Part shown: piece by piece, positions 1-8,381 of the stretch
How positions within the stretch are numbered: the first letter of the stretch is position 1
Layout of the letters: every line of letters begins with the position of its first letter
Source: JBDHRG01 sp039807445
GTDB taxonomy: Bacteria; Pseudomonadota; Gammaproteobacteria; Competibacterales; Competibacteraceae
Length of the DNA: 12,156 nucleotides
Assembly: GCA_039807445.1 (NCBI GenBank)
Contig: JBDHRG010000117.1
Span: forward strand, 1-12,156
Direction of reading: 5' to 3'
Made by a program: the position numbers and the translations under genes
The notes under the pieces: model-generated
What the model was told of the DNA's origin: nothing
The model's database searches: none
The model's input: the letters and a program-made list of their open reading frames with translations, nothing else

Positions 1-14
1 GGGCGCGCAAAACG

Positions 15-38
15 AAACGGCGGCTCGCGCCGCCGTTT
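15..38 (-). terminator. Rho-independent terminator of the PEP-CTERM gene
   Basis: A perfect 10-bp stem (AAACGGCGGC at 15-24 paired with 29-38) closes a 4-nt loop. Read on the minus strand, the stem is followed by CGTTTT, giving a short U-rich tail. It starts about 30 bp past the stop codon of the minus-strand gene, where an intrinsic terminator is expected. Confidence 0.85.
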
Positions 39-67
39 CCGGGGGTGTAAAGGATCGCGACGGCCGA

Positions 68-823
68 TCACGCCGCCCGGCGACGGCGCAGCGCGCCGAA
101 GCCGAGCAGACCGGCGCCGAGCAGCGCCAGCGACGCCGGTTCCGGCACCACCAGGCGCGCGCCTGCGTCGACCGTCAGACGGCCGTCGATCACGTCGAGG
201 TTGGCGGGACTGCCCAAATTGTCGAGCTGCGTCAGCAGTGCCTCGAAGCCGAGCCACGGTGCGTTCTTGGTTTCGGTCAGCTTGAACGACACCGAGGTGT
301 CGTCGGCGGCCAGCACTTCCATCACCAGCGTGCCGTCGAGCGGGCCGATGCCGCTCGGCGGCAGCAGCATGTCGAACAGCGGCGAGGTGCCGTCGTACGC
401 GAAGCTGAACGTGGTGCCGGGCGTCAGGTCGTTGGTATTGTCGCCGTCGCCGAACACCACCGAGCTGACACCGCCCCAGTCGGCCGAGAAGTCGCCGACG
501 AAGAGCTGCTCGCCGTTGAAGTCGAACGGGATCGTGTCGCCGGGGACGCACCCCCCGCTCGGAAGCGGCGAGAAGCAGAAGCCGCCGCTGCCGAAGCCCT
601 TGATGTGGCCGTTCGTGGTGGTCTGATTTTGCATCTCCACGGCGCCGGCCGCGGCGGTGATCGTCAGGTTGAACTCGCCGTTGCCGTCGCGGAAGCTGTC
701 GAACCGCAGGTCGCCCTGCAAGCCCGTCGGCGTCCCGATCAGCAGACCGGCATTGGCGGCGACGCTCGTACCCAGCGCCAGCGCGGCGCTCGCACCCATG
801 AGCAAGCTCTTGTTCATTTTCAT
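68..823 (-). CDS. PEP-CTERM sorted secreted protein
   Basis: The product is a 251-residue exported protein of unknown specific role. Residues 1-25 form a signal peptide: Lys-rich start, Ala/Leu core, likely cleavage after A23-N24-A25. The C-terminus has the tripartite PEP-CTERM signal: V-P-E-P at 226-229, a hydrophobic stretch at about 231-244, then RRRR at 246-249. In known systems this tail is recognised by exosortase (EpsH/XrtA) and the protein is delivered to the cell surface or exopolysaccharide matrix. The middle (about 30-220) is rich in Gly, Asp, Thr and Ser and looks like a beta-rich PEP-CTERM domain; two cysteines (83, 92) could form a disulfide. The ATG at 823 was chosen because GAGGGA lies 9 nt upstream. 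An ATG at 832 touches that ribosome site, and longer starts add a non-signal-like N-terminus. No exosortase gene lies in the window. The family call is firm; the biological role is unknown. Confidence 0.9.
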   Translation of the reverse strand: MKMNKSLLMGASAALALGTSVAANAGLLIGTPTGLQGDLRFDSFRDGNGEFNLTITAAAGAVEMQNQTTTNGHIKGFGSGGFCFSPLPSGGCVPGDTIPFDFNGEQLFVGDFSADWGGVSSVVFGDGDNTNDLTPGTTFSFAYDGTSPLFDMLLPPSGIGPLDGTLVMEVLAADDTSVSFKLTETKNAPWLGFEALLTQLDNLGSPANLDVIDGRLTVDAGARLVVPEPASLALLGAGLLGFGALRRRRAA

Positions 824-1137
824 CGCGGACATTCCCTCGTTGAGGTCAAGCGCAGCCCTGCAGACGGATAGGGCGCTGGCTGCCATTCGGGTTTTCCCCC
901 AGCGTCCTGCCCGCCGACAGGAGCTCGGTATCCATCGAGGCAGCAATAATCAGGCCATTTTTTATACATGATTGATTTTGTTGTTTTTGCTTTTGGCCGA
1001 TGGTCAAGGTGCAGCGTGAACTGTAAAAAAAGATGACACTCTGCCACCCCGCGCTCGCCGAGGATGGCGCCGCCCGGCGCCGGTATACTGCGCGCCTCGC
1101 GGGCGCCGTCCCGCATCGAGCCGCAGAGGGGGAAGGC
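824..1137. other. Divergent intergenic region between PEP-CTERM gene and sthA
   Basis: This 314-bp gap separates two divergent genes. The central part (about 940-1035) is clearly AT-rich compared with its surroundings and holds the candidate sigma-54 site of the minus-strand gene. On the sthA side there is a short dyad, GGCGCC at 1066-1071 and again at 1076-1081, followed by TATACT at 1084-1089. TATACT resembles a -10 box about 50 bp ahead of the sthA start, but no good -35 box sits at the right distance. No coding sequence is convincing here. Confidence 0.5.
942..957 (-). promoter_or_regulatory. Candidate sigma-54 (-24/-12) promoter for the PEP-CTERM gene
   Basis: The minus strand reads TGGCCTGATTATTGCT. 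Against the RpoN consensus TGGCACG-N4-TTGCW it matches 10 of 12 defined positions, with the essential GG (-24) and GC (-12) at correct spacing. It lies about 120 bp upstream of the start at 823 and predicts a leader of about 110 nt. PEP-CTERM systems commonly carry the PrsK/PrsR two-component pair, and PrsR is a sigma-54 activator, so the site makes biological sense. This was found by eye and has not been tested experimentally. Confidence 0.6.
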
Positions 1138-2541
1138 ATGAACGAGCAGAAGTACGACGTCATCGTCATCGGCACCGGTCCGGGGGGCGAGGGCGCGGCG
1201 ATGAAGTCGGTCAAGGAAGGCAGGCTGGTCGCCGCGATCGAGAGGTACTCGCAGGTCGGCGGCGGCTGCACGCACTGGGGCACGATCCCGTCGAAGGCCT
1301 TGCGCCACGCGATCAACCGCATGCTCGAGTTCAACCGCAGCCCGCAGTACCGCAGCCTCGGCCGGCCCGCGCACCTGTCGTACCCGGAGCTGCTGCGCAC
1401 CGCCGAGTCGGTGATCGCGCAGCAGGCCTCGATGCGCCGCGAGTTCTACGAGCGCAACCGCGTGGCGCTGCACCGCGGCCTGGCGCGCTTCGTCGATGCG
1501 CACGCGGTCGAGGTGCACCGCGGCAACGGCGAGCCGCCGGCGCGGCTGCGCGCCGAGCACTTCGTGATCGCCACCGGCTCGCGCCCGTACCGCCCGAGCG
1601 ATGTCGATTTCAACCACCCGCGCATCTTCGACAGCGACACCATCCTCAGCATGCCGTACACGCCGGAGTCGATCACGATCTACGGCGCCGGCGTGGTCGG
1701 CAGCGAATACGCCAGCATGTTCCGCAACATGGGCTGCAAGGTCGACCTGATCAACACCCGCTCGCAGCTGCTGTCGTTCCTCGACGACGAGATCGCGCAC
1801 GCGCTCTCGTACCACTTGCGCGACCAGGGCGTCGTGGTCCGCCACAACGAGATCTACGAGCGCGTCGAACCGCAGTCCGACGGCGTGGTGCTGCACCTGA
1901 AGTCGGGCAAGAAGATCAAGAGCGACATCGTGCTGTGGGCGCAGGGGCGCACCGGCAACACCCAGGGCATGGGGCTCGAGGCGCTGGGACTGAAGCCCAA
2001 CAGCCGCGGCCAGCTCGACGTCAACGCCAGCTACCAGAGCGCGCTGGCGCACATCTACGCGGTCGGCGACGTGATCGGCTACCCGAGCCTGGCCAGCGCC
2101 TCGTACGACCAGGGGCGCTTCGCGGCGAGCCACCTGGCGAACGGCTACTGCGACAGCCACCTGGTCGAGTACATCCCGACCGGCATCTACACCTCGCCCG
2201 AGATCAGCTCGGTCGGGCGCACCGAGCGCGAGCTGACCGAAGCCTGCATCCCCTACGAGATCGGCTACGCCTGGTTCAAGAACCTGGCGCGCGCGCAGAT
2301 CACCGGTCAGACGGTCGGCATGCTGAAGCTCCTGTTCCACCGCGACACGCTCGAGATCCTCGGCATCCACTGCTTCGGCGACCAGGCCGCCGAGATCGTG
2401 CACATCGGTCAGGCGATCATGGCGCAGAAGGGCGAGGCGAATTCGCTGACGTTCTTCGTCAATACGACCTTCAACTATCCGACCATGGCCGAGGCCTACC
2501 GCGTCGCGGCGCTGAACGGGCTGAACCGGGTGCAGCGCTGA
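1138..2541 (+). CDS. sthA: Soluble pyridine nucleotide transhydrogenase SthA
   Basis: The product is 467 residues, almost exactly the length of E. coli SthA (466), and can be followed along the family for its whole length. It is a cytosolic FAD flavoprotein that transfers hydride between NADPH and NAD+, mainly draining excess NADPH. The FAD-binding GTGPGGEGA motif is near residue 12. The region GGGCTHWGTIPSKA has the family's altered active site: the second redox cysteine of dihydrolipoamide dehydrogenases is Thr here. The NAD(P)-binding motif YGAGVVGSEYA lies in the middle, followed by the FAD motif YAVGDVIGYPSLA. The C-terminal dimer domain ends with FNYPTMAEAYRVAALNGLNR, again SthA-like. 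The ATG at 1138 has a strong ribosome site (AGAGGGGGA) and matches the family N-terminus; an in-frame ATG at 1033 would add 35 unlikely residues. A hairpin and a palindromic element follow, so it is probably its own transcription unit. Confidence 0.96.
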   Translation: MNEQKYDVIVIGTGPGGEGAAMKSVKEGRLVAAIERYSQVGGGCTHWGTIPSKALRHAINRMLEFNRSPQYRSLGRPAHLSYPELLRTAESVIAQQASMRREFYERNRVALHRGLARFVDAHAVEVHRGNGEPPARLRAEHFVIATGSRPYRPSDVDFNHPRIFDSDTILSMPYTPESITIYGAGVVGSEYASMFRNMGCKVDLINTRSQLLSFLDDEIAHALSYHLRDQGVVVRHNEIYERVEPQSDGVVLHLKSGKKIKSDIVLWAQGRTGNTQGMGLEALGLKPNSRGQLDVNASYQSALAHIYAVGDVIGYPSLASASYDQGRFAASHLANGYCDSHLVEYIPTGIYTSPEISSVGRTERELTEACIPYEIGYAWFKNLARAQITGQTVGMLKLLFHRDTLEILGIHCFGDQAAEIVHIGQAIMAQKGEANSLTFFVNTTFNYPTMAEAYRVAALNGLNRVQR

Positions 2542-2550
2542 CGAGGCACC

Positions 2551-2577
2551 GCGTCGTCCTCGCCGGAGGCTCGACGC
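2551..2577 (+). terminator. Hairpin after sthA, terminator-like
   Basis: The arms GCGTCG (2551-2556) and CGACGC (2572-2577) enclose an inner CCTC/GAGG stem with a GCCG loop, 10 nt after the sthA stop codon. The hairpin is stable, but no run of T follows. It may protect the 3' end or assist Rho-dependent termination rather than act as an intrinsic terminator. Confidence 0.4.
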
Positions 2578-2596
2578 GGCGGCTGCGAGCGGCTAA

Positions 2597-2805
2597 TACG
2601 GGTTCCAGAAAATTTCCGCTGATTGGCCAGCTCCGATGCGGCGGAGCGAGGGGGATGTCGCGGAGCGGATTACGCGCGCCGCGGGCGCAGGGACAGCGCG
2701 GAGCGGCGCCGTACCTCGGAGGCGTACACGGAGGTACGCCGAGAATGAGCGCAGCGACATCCCCCTCGCTCCGCCGCAATGCGCACGACATTCCTGGAAT
2801 CCGTA
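2597..2805. repeat. Palindromic intergenic element (MITE-like)
   Basis: A 24-bp perfect inverted repeat has its arms at 2638-2661 and 2754-2777, each containing GGAGCGAGGGGGATGT or its complement. Inside lies a smaller dyad, CGTACCTC (2710-2717) against GAGGTACG (2731-2738). The outer ends also mirror each other imperfectly: TACGGGTTCCAGAAA at 2597-2611 resembles the complement of TTCCTGGAATCCGTA at 2791-2805. The whole is about 209 bp, has no convincing gene, and fills the gap between sthA and pilU. The shape fits a non-autonomous mobile or REP-like repeat, but other copies would be needed to prove this and none is in the window. Open frames through it are by-products of the GC-rich palindrome. 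Confidence 0.6.
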
Positions 2806-2839
2806 CAAGCAGGAAGCCGGGGACGGGAGGATCGCGACG

Positions 2840-3976
<1,137 letters not shown>

Positions 3977-4017
3977 GCCCCCGCGTCCCCTCCCTAAAAC
4001 TGCCGGGACTGCATCCG

Positions 4018-5187
4018 ATGACGCCGACCACCCCCGCCCTGGCCCGCCGCACCGCCGGGATCGCCCCCTTCCACGTGATGGAGCTGCTCGCCCGGGCGCA
4101 GGCGCTCGAAGCCGAAGGGCACGACATCATCCACATGGAAGTCGGCGAACCCGACTTCAGCACCGCCGAGCCCATCGTCCGCGCCGGCCAGGCCGCGCTC
4201 GCCGCCGGGCGCACCGCGTACACCGCCGCCAAGGGGCTGCCCGCGCTGCGCGCGACGATCGCCGGGCACTACGCGCGCCGCGACGGGGTCGCGGTCGACC
4301 CCGGGCGCATCATCGTCACCCCCGGTGCCTCGGGGGCGCTGCTGCTCGCCGCGGGCGCGATCGTCGAGCCCGGCACGCAGGTGCTGCTCGCTGACCCGAG
4401 CTACCCGTGCAACCGCCACTTCGTGCGCTTCTGCGAAGGCGAGGCGGTCGGCATCGCGGTCGGCCCCGAGTCCGACTACCAGCTGACCCCCGAGCTGGTC
4501 GAGCGCCACTGGGGGCCGACGACGCGCGCGGTGATGCTCGCCTCGCCGTCGAACCCGACCGGCACCCTGCTCGCGCCCGAAGCCCTGGCCGGCATCATCG
4601 CGGTGGCCCGCGCCAGGGGCGGCCACGTGATCGTCGACGAGATCTACCACGGTCTGGTCTACGGCGCTTCGGCGCGCTCGGTGCTGGCGATCGCCGACGA
4701 CCTCTGGGTGATCAACAGCTTTTCCAAGTACTTCGGCATGACCGGCTGGCGGCTCGGCTGGCTGGTGGCGCCGCAGTGGGGCGTGCGCGACGCCGAGAAG
4801 CTGATGCAGAACCTGTACATCGCCGCGCCGACGCCGGCGCAACATGCCGCGCTCGCAGCCTTCACTCCCGAGGCCGAGGCGATCCTCGAGGCGCGCCGCG
4901 CCGAGTTCCGGGCCCGGCGCGACGTCCTGCTGCCGGCGCTGCGCAGCCTCGGCTTCCAGGTACCGGTCACGCCCGAGGGCGCGTTCTACGTCTACGCCGA
5001 CGCCAGCCGCTTCACCGACGACAGCTACGCCTTCGCCTTCCGCCTGCTCGAAGAAACCGGCGTGGCGATCACCCCCGGCATCGACTTCGGTAGCCACCGC
5101 GCCGAGCGCCACGTGCGCTTCGCCTACACCACCTCGCTGGCGCGGATCGAGGAGGCGGTCGAGCGGCTGGGACGCTACCTCGGGTGA
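4018..5187 (+). CDS. Class I/II pyridoxal-phosphate aminotransferase
   Basis: The product is a 389-residue fold-type I aminotransferase, cytosolic, expected to move an amino group between an amino acid and a 2-oxo acid using PLP. Residues that can be read off are SNPTG with N179, VDEIY with D207 (contacts the PLP ring nitrogen) and Y210, the PLP lysine K237 in SFSKYFGMTGWRLGW, phosphate-binding R245, and R367 in HVRFAY, the usual substrate-carboxylate arginine. The N-terminus (ARRTAGIAPFHVMELLARA, then HMEVGEPDF) fits the aspartate/alanine/valine-pyruvate group; the exact substrate cannot be told. The ATG at 4018 matches the family N-terminus, although its ribosome site is weak. A GTG at 3973 overlapping the pilU stop is in frame and would add 15 residues. 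It lies 41 bp after pilU, so co-transcription is likely, and is convergent with the following regulator. Confidence 0.88.
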   Translation: MTPTTPALARRTAGIAPFHVMELLARAQALEAEGHDIIHMEVGEPDFSTAEPIVRAGQAALAAGRTAYTAAKGLPALRATIAGHYARRDGVAVDPGRIIVTPGASGALLLAAGAIVEPGTQVLLADPSYPCNRHFVRFCEGEAVGIAVGPESDYQLTPELVERHWGPTTRAVMLASPSNPTGTLLAPEALAGIIAVARARGGHVIVDEIYHGLVYGASARSVLAIADDLWVINSFSKYFGMTGWRLGWLVAPQWGVRDAEKLMQNLYIAAPTPAQHAALAAFTPEAEAILEARRAEFRARRDVLLPALRSLGFQVPVTPEGAFYVYADASRFTDDSYAFAFRLLEETGVAITPGIDFGSHRAERHVRFAYTTSLARIEEAVERLGRYLG

Positions 5188-5190
5188 TCA

Positions 5191-5242
5191 GGAATGAGGA
5201 AGGGGGAATGGGGAAGGGGAATGGAATGCCTCTCCCCATTCC
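5191..5242. terminator. Bidirectional hairpin in heptad repeat between convergent genes
   Basis: The 55-bp gap between two convergent stop codons is built of 7-bp units: GGAATGA, GGAAGGG, GGAATGG, GGAAGGG from 5191 on. A perfect 10-bp stem, GGAATGGGGA at 5205-5214 with its complement at 5233-5242, lies in it and reaches the stop codon of the minus-strand gene. It may end transcription from both sides, though there is no strong T run. It belongs to the same repeat type seen in four other gaps. Confidence 0.5.
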
Positions 5243-5818
5243 TCACAGATACGGCGGCGTGCACGCGCTGATGACTTCGCAGACCTCGTCGCCGATGTTG
5301 CGGAAGCGGTGCGGCTGGCTGCTGTCGAAGTGGTAGGCGTCGCCGGGGCCGAGCACTTCGCGGCGCTCGCCGACGGTGAGCTCGATCCGCCCGCGCAGCA
5401 CGATGCCACCTTCCTCGCCGTCGTGGCGCAGCATCGCCTTGCCGGTGTCGGCGCCGGGGGCGTAGTGCTCGTGCAGGATCTGCAGGGCTTGGCCTTCGCG
5501 CGCGCCGACCTGGCGGAACGACACCGCGCCCTTGGTCAGCGTCACCAGCTCGGCGGCGCGGAAGAACACCTGGTCGCACGGCGGCTGTTCGAGCGCGAAG
5601 AATTCGGCCAGCGTCATCGGGATGCCGTCGAGCACCTTCTTCAGCGACGCCACCGACGGGCTGTTCTTGTTCTGCTCGATCAGCGAGATCGTGCCGTTGG
5701 TCACGCCGGCGCGCCGCGCCAGCTCGCGCTGCGACAGGCCGCGCGCTTCGCGCACCGCGCGCAGTTGCGCGCCGACATCGAAGCCGGTCTCGGTTTCCTG
5801 CAGGGGCTCGCTCATCAT
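5243..5818 (-). CDS. XRE-cupin transcriptional regulator (PuuR-like)
   Basis: The product is 191 residues, a DNA-binding repressor-type protein with two domains. Residues about 16-70 form an XRE helix-turn-helix: LRAVREARGLSQRELARRAGVTNGTISLIEQNKNSPSVASLKKVL. Residues about 115-188 form a cupin (HDGEEGGIVLRGRIELTVG, then GDAYHFDSSQPHRF). The layout and many positions, including GLSQR, TN-IS-IEQ-K-SP and the ending ISACTPPYL, parallel E. coli PuuR (about 185 residues), the putrescine-responsive repressor. The ligand here is unknown. It is divergent from the ABC importer operon, so control of that operon and of itself is likely. The start at 5818 has GAGG 6 nt upstream; the adjacent ATG at 5815 is nearly as good, while the longer open frame to 5857 adds an arginine-rich stretch without family similarity. 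Confidence 0.88.
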   Translation of the reverse strand: MMSEPLQETETGFDVGAQLRAVREARGLSQRELARRAGVTNGTISLIEQNKNSPSVASLKKVLDGIPMTLAEFFALEQPPCDQVFFRAAELVTLTKGAVSFRQVGAREGQALQILHEHYAPGADTGKAMLRHDGEEGGIVLRGRIELTVGERREVLGPGDAYHFDSSQPHRFRNIGDEVCEVISACTPPYL

Positions 5819-5904
5819 CCGCGTCCTCGCCGCGCGCTGATGCGCTTCGGTAAACACCGGTAGCGGCTCATCGCGCTGTCTATCTCGTAAGTCTCTGTTC
5901 GACC

Positions 5905-5979
5905 TTGTATCCGATACCGGCGCTTCAGCGCGTCTGTATCCGGCGTCCGAGTATTGTCTAGATTTTTAAACGCTGCTAG
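5905..5979. promoter_or_regulatory. Putative operator/promoter region between regulator and ABC operon
   Basis: The 255-bp divergent gap contains three signals. TGTATCCG occurs twice in direct orientation (5906-5913 and 5935-5942), and the first copy overlaps a dyad, GTATC-C-GATAC (5907-5917). An AT-rich stretch ATTTTTAAACG (5962-5972) lies between two CTAG tetramers (5958-5961 and 5976-5979), about 100 bp before the ABC operon; a close relative of it occurs upstream of the CoA-transferase. Any of these could bind the XRE-cupin regulator. No convincing -35/-10 pair was found by eye for either gene. Confidence 0.45.
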
Positions 5980-6073
5980 TCTGCGGGCACCGCGAGAGGC
6001 GCCGCGACCAGCAGGCGCCCGGGATGGGGCGGATGCCGCCCCGCAAGCCACCCCAGACTGGAGGAGCAGCAGC

Positions 6074-7174
6074 ATGGCCGACGGGTCCGAAGTCCTGGTT
6101 CGCTTCCGTGACATCCAGAAGAGCTACGACGGCGAGCACCTGGTCGTGAAGAGCCTCGACCTCGACATCGCGCGCGGCGAGTTCCTGACGCTGCTCGGCC
6201 CCTCGGGCTCGGGCAAGACTACCTGCCTGATGATGCTGGCCGGCTTCGAGACGCCGACCCACGGCGAGATCCTGCTCGACGGCAAGCCGCTGCACACGCT
6301 GCCGGCCTACAAACGCAACATCGGCATGGTGTTCCAGAACTACGCGCTGTTCCCGCACCTGACGGTGGCGGAAAACCTCGCCTTCCCGCTGAGCGTGCGC
6401 AGGCTGCCCAGGGCCGAGATCGCGGCCAAGGTCGAGCGGGCGCTGGCGATGGTGAAGCTCGGCCATTTGGCGCGGCGCTACCCGGCGCAGATGTCGGGCG
6501 GCCAGCAGCAGCGTATCGCGCTGGCCCGCGCACTGGTGTTCGAGCCGAAGCTGGTGCTGATGGACGAGCCGCTGGGAGCGCTCGACAAGAACCTGCGCGA
6601 GCACATGCAGCTCGAGATCCGCCGCCTGCACCGCGAACTGGGGCTGACGGTGGTGTTCGTCACCCACGACCAGTCCGAGGCGCTGACGATGTCCGACCGC
6701 GTCGCGGTGTTCAACGATGGCGTGATCCAGCAGATCGACACGCCTTCGGGGCTGTACGAGCGTCCGGTCAACTCCTTCGTCGCGCACTTCATCGGCGAGA
6801 ACAATGCGCTGCCCGGCACCGTGACCGCGGTCGAGGGCGAGCACTGCCGGGTGCGGCTCGCCGACGGTGCCGAGGTCAGTGCGCGCGCGGTCGCGGTCAG
6901 GGGGGCCGGAGCGGCGACCTCGCTGTCGATCCGCCCCGAGCGGGTGCTGCTGAACGGTGCCGGCGCCGGGCTGGGCAACCGCCTGCGCGGGCGGATCGAG
7001 GAGTTCATTTACCTCGGCGACCACGTGCGCGTGCGCCTGGAGCTGGCCGGGCAGTCGGGCTTCACCGTCAAGGTGCCGGTCGCGCAGATGGACGCCGCGT
7101 GGCGCGAAGGCAGCCAGGTGCCGGTCGCCTGGCACGCCGACGACGCCCGCGCGCTCGATCCGCTGCCGCACTGA
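6074..7174 (+). CDS. ABC transporter ATP-binding protein, spermidine/putrescine type (PotA-like)
   Basis: The product is 366 residues, the ATP-hydrolysing subunit of a binding-protein-dependent importer, on the cytoplasmic face of the inner membrane. Motifs in order are Walker A GPSGSGKT (42-49), Q-loop Q88 in MVFQNYALFPHLTV, signature MSGGQQQR (140-147), Walker B VLMDEP (161-166), D-loop GALD and H-loop H198 in VTHDQSEALTMSDR. Residues about 245-355 form a TOBE domain, as in PotA/FbpC/CysA-type importers. The ATG at 6074 has a strong GGAGGAG site 7 nt upstream; the open frame extends further back but the family start is here. It is the first gene of a four-gene operon (ATPase, binding protein, two permeases) and is divergent from the XRE-cupin regulator. 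PotA-type is clear; the substrate is inferred from the class only. Confidence 0.93.
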   Translation: MADGSEVLVRFRDIQKSYDGEHLVVKSLDLDIARGEFLTLLGPSGSGKTTCLMMLAGFETPTHGEILLDGKPLHTLPAYKRNIGMVFQNYALFPHLTVAENLAFPLSVRRLPRAEIAAKVERALAMVKLGHLARRYPAQMSGGQQQRIALARALVFEPKLVLMDEPLGALDKNLREHMQLEIRRLHRELGLTVVFVTHDQSEALTMSDRVAVFNDGVIQQIDTPSGLYERPVNSFVAHFIGENNALPGTVTAVEGEHCRVRLADGAEVSARAVAVRGAGAATSLSIRPERVLLNGAGAGLGNRLRGRIEEFIYLGDHVRVRLELAGQSGFTVKVPVAQMDAAWREGSQVPVAWHADDARALDPLPH

Positions 7175-7229
7175 TCGACGACAACAACGACGACCATGGC
7201 CACCGGCCATCGAGGGGAAGGAGAAGACC

Positions 7230-8264
7230 ATGAAGAAGACCCAGGTGCTGACCTTGGCATCGGCGCTGGCGTTCGCCGTCGCGAGCGCGCAGGCCGCCGA
7301 CCTGACCGTGATCTCGTTCGGCGGCGCGTCGCAGAAGGCGCAGGATGTCGCCTTCTACAAGCCCTTCGATCGGACCGGCGCCGGGCGCGTGGTTCCGGGC
7401 GAGTACAACAACGAGCTCGCCAAGGTCAAGGCGATGGTCGAGACCGGCCAGGTCGGCTGGGACGTGGTCGAGATCGAGGGCCCCGAGCTGGTGCGCGGCT
7501 GTACCGAAGGGCTGTTCGAAAAGCTCGACTGGTCGCAGCTCGGCGACAAGAGCCAGTTCGTCGACGGCGCGGTCAGCGAGTGCGGCGCCGGCATCTTCGT
7601 GTGGTCGACCGCGCTCGCCTACGACGCCGCCAAACTGGCCAAGGCGCCGACTTCGTGGGCCGATTTCTGGGACGTCAAGACCTTCCCCGGCAAGCGCGGC
7701 TTGCGCAAGGGCGCCAAGTACACGCTCGAGTTCGCGCTGCTCGCCGACGGCGTCGCGCCGGCCGAGGTCTACAAGGTACTGGGGACCAAGGAGGGCGTCG
7801 CGCGCGCCTTCAAGAAGCTCGACCAGCTCAAGCCGCACATCCAGTGGTGGGAAGCCGGTGCCCAGCCGCCGCAATGGCTCGCCGCCGGCGACGTGGTGAT
7901 GAGCTCGGCCTACAACGGCCGCATCGCCGCGGCGCAGAAGGAAGGGCGCAAGCTCGAGCTGGTGTGGGCCGGCAGCCTCTACGATCTCGACCACTGGACC
8001 ATCGTCAAGGGTTCGAAGAACAAGGACCTGGCGATGAAGTTCATCGCCTTCGCCAACCGCCCCGAGCAGCAGAAGCTGTTCGCCGAGAACATCCCCTACG
8101 GCCCGACCAACAAGGTGGCGATCGGCATGCTCGACCCCAAGGTCGCCGCCGGGCTGCCGACCGCGCCGAAGAACCTCGAAGGGGCGATCGCCGTCGACAC
8201 CGAGTTCTGGGTCGAGCACAGCGAAGACCTCGAGGAGCGCTTCAACGCCTGGGCGGCGCAATAG
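7230..8264 (+). CDS. Periplasmic substrate-binding protein, PotD/PotF-like
   Basis: The product is 344 residues, the periplasmic receptor of the importer. A signal peptide (1-22) has KK at the start, an Ala/Leu core and cleavage after A20-Q21-A22. The mature part begins ADLTVISFGGASQKAQ, typical of the family 1 extracellular solute-binding proteins that include PotD. Further family hallmarks are GWDVVEIEGPELV (76-88), WSTALAYD (125-132), TSWADFWDV (141-149), SSAYNGRI (225-232), and the C-terminal lobe SLYDLDHWTIVKGSKN (249-264) where PotD proteins place an aromatic/Asp pair that contacts the amine. Two cysteines (91, 118) could form a disulfide. AAGGAGAAG precedes the ATG at 7230. The gene lies 55 bp after the ATPase and 117 bp before permease 1, with a large hairpin in that gap. 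The ligand may be a polyamine, but relatives also bind opines, amino acids or carboxylates. Confidence 0.9.
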   Translation: MKKTQVLTLASALAFAVASAQAADLTVISFGGASQKAQDVAFYKPFDRTGAGRVVPGEYNNELAKVKAMVETGQVGWDVVEIEGPELVRGCTEGLFEKLDWSQLGDKSQFVDGAVSECGAGIFVWSTALAYDAAKLAKAPTSWADFWDVKTFPGKRGLRKGAKYTLEFALLADGVAPAEVYKVLGTKEGVARAFKKLDQLKPHIQWWEAGAQPPQWLAAGDVVMSSAYNGRIAAAQKEGRKLELVWAGSLYDLDHWTIVKGSKNKDLAMKFIAFANRPEQQKLFAENIPYGPTNKVAIGMLDPKVAAGLPTAPKNLEGAIAVDTEFWVEHSEDLEERFNAWAAQ

Positions 8265-8278
8265 CGCGCTCCGCGCGC

Positions 8279-8357
8279 GGTGAGGGGTGAGGGGTGAAGA
8301 GGACGGAGCAAGGGGCAACGGCCGCTCCACCGTCCTTTCTCTCCTCACTCCTCACCC
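8279..8357 (+). repeat. Heptad repeat forming a long imperfect hairpin
   Basis: The left arm is made of 7-bp units GGTGAGG, GGTGAGG, GGTGAAG, AGGACGG (8279-8306). The right arm, beginning CCGTCC at 8330 and running through CCTCACTCCTCAC (8343-8355), is largely its complement. The intervening 23 nt carry a further GAGC/GCTC pairing. It sits between the binding-protein and permease genes of one operon, where such structures often protect the upstream message from 3' decay, as in the malE-malF gap, so the binding protein is made in excess. That function is inferred. Confidence 0.6.
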
Positions 8358-8381
8358 CCCACTCCTGACCGGAGAAGGCCC

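Noticed and set aside
961..966. TATAAA on the minus strand as a -10 box for the PEP-CTERM gene
   Set aside because: No acceptable -35 hexamer lies at 16-18 bp; the nearby sigma-54 site is a much better match.
1033..1137. Upstream in-frame ATG of sthA
   Set aside because: The 35 extra residues are not seen in SthA proteins, and the strong ribosome site is directly before 1138.
820..2403. A 527-residue open frame on the minus strand opposite sthA
   Set aside because: It is the complement of a certain sthA gene, rich in Arg, Ala, Asp and Val as expected from antisense GC-rich codons, with no recognisable domain. The same holds for the long minus-strand frames opposite pilU, the aminotransferase, the importer genes and the CoA-transferase.
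2593..2808. A 71-residue minus-strand open frame across the palindromic element
   Set aside because: It is read from both arms of the inverted repeat, has no ribosome site or family features, and is better explained as part of the repeat.
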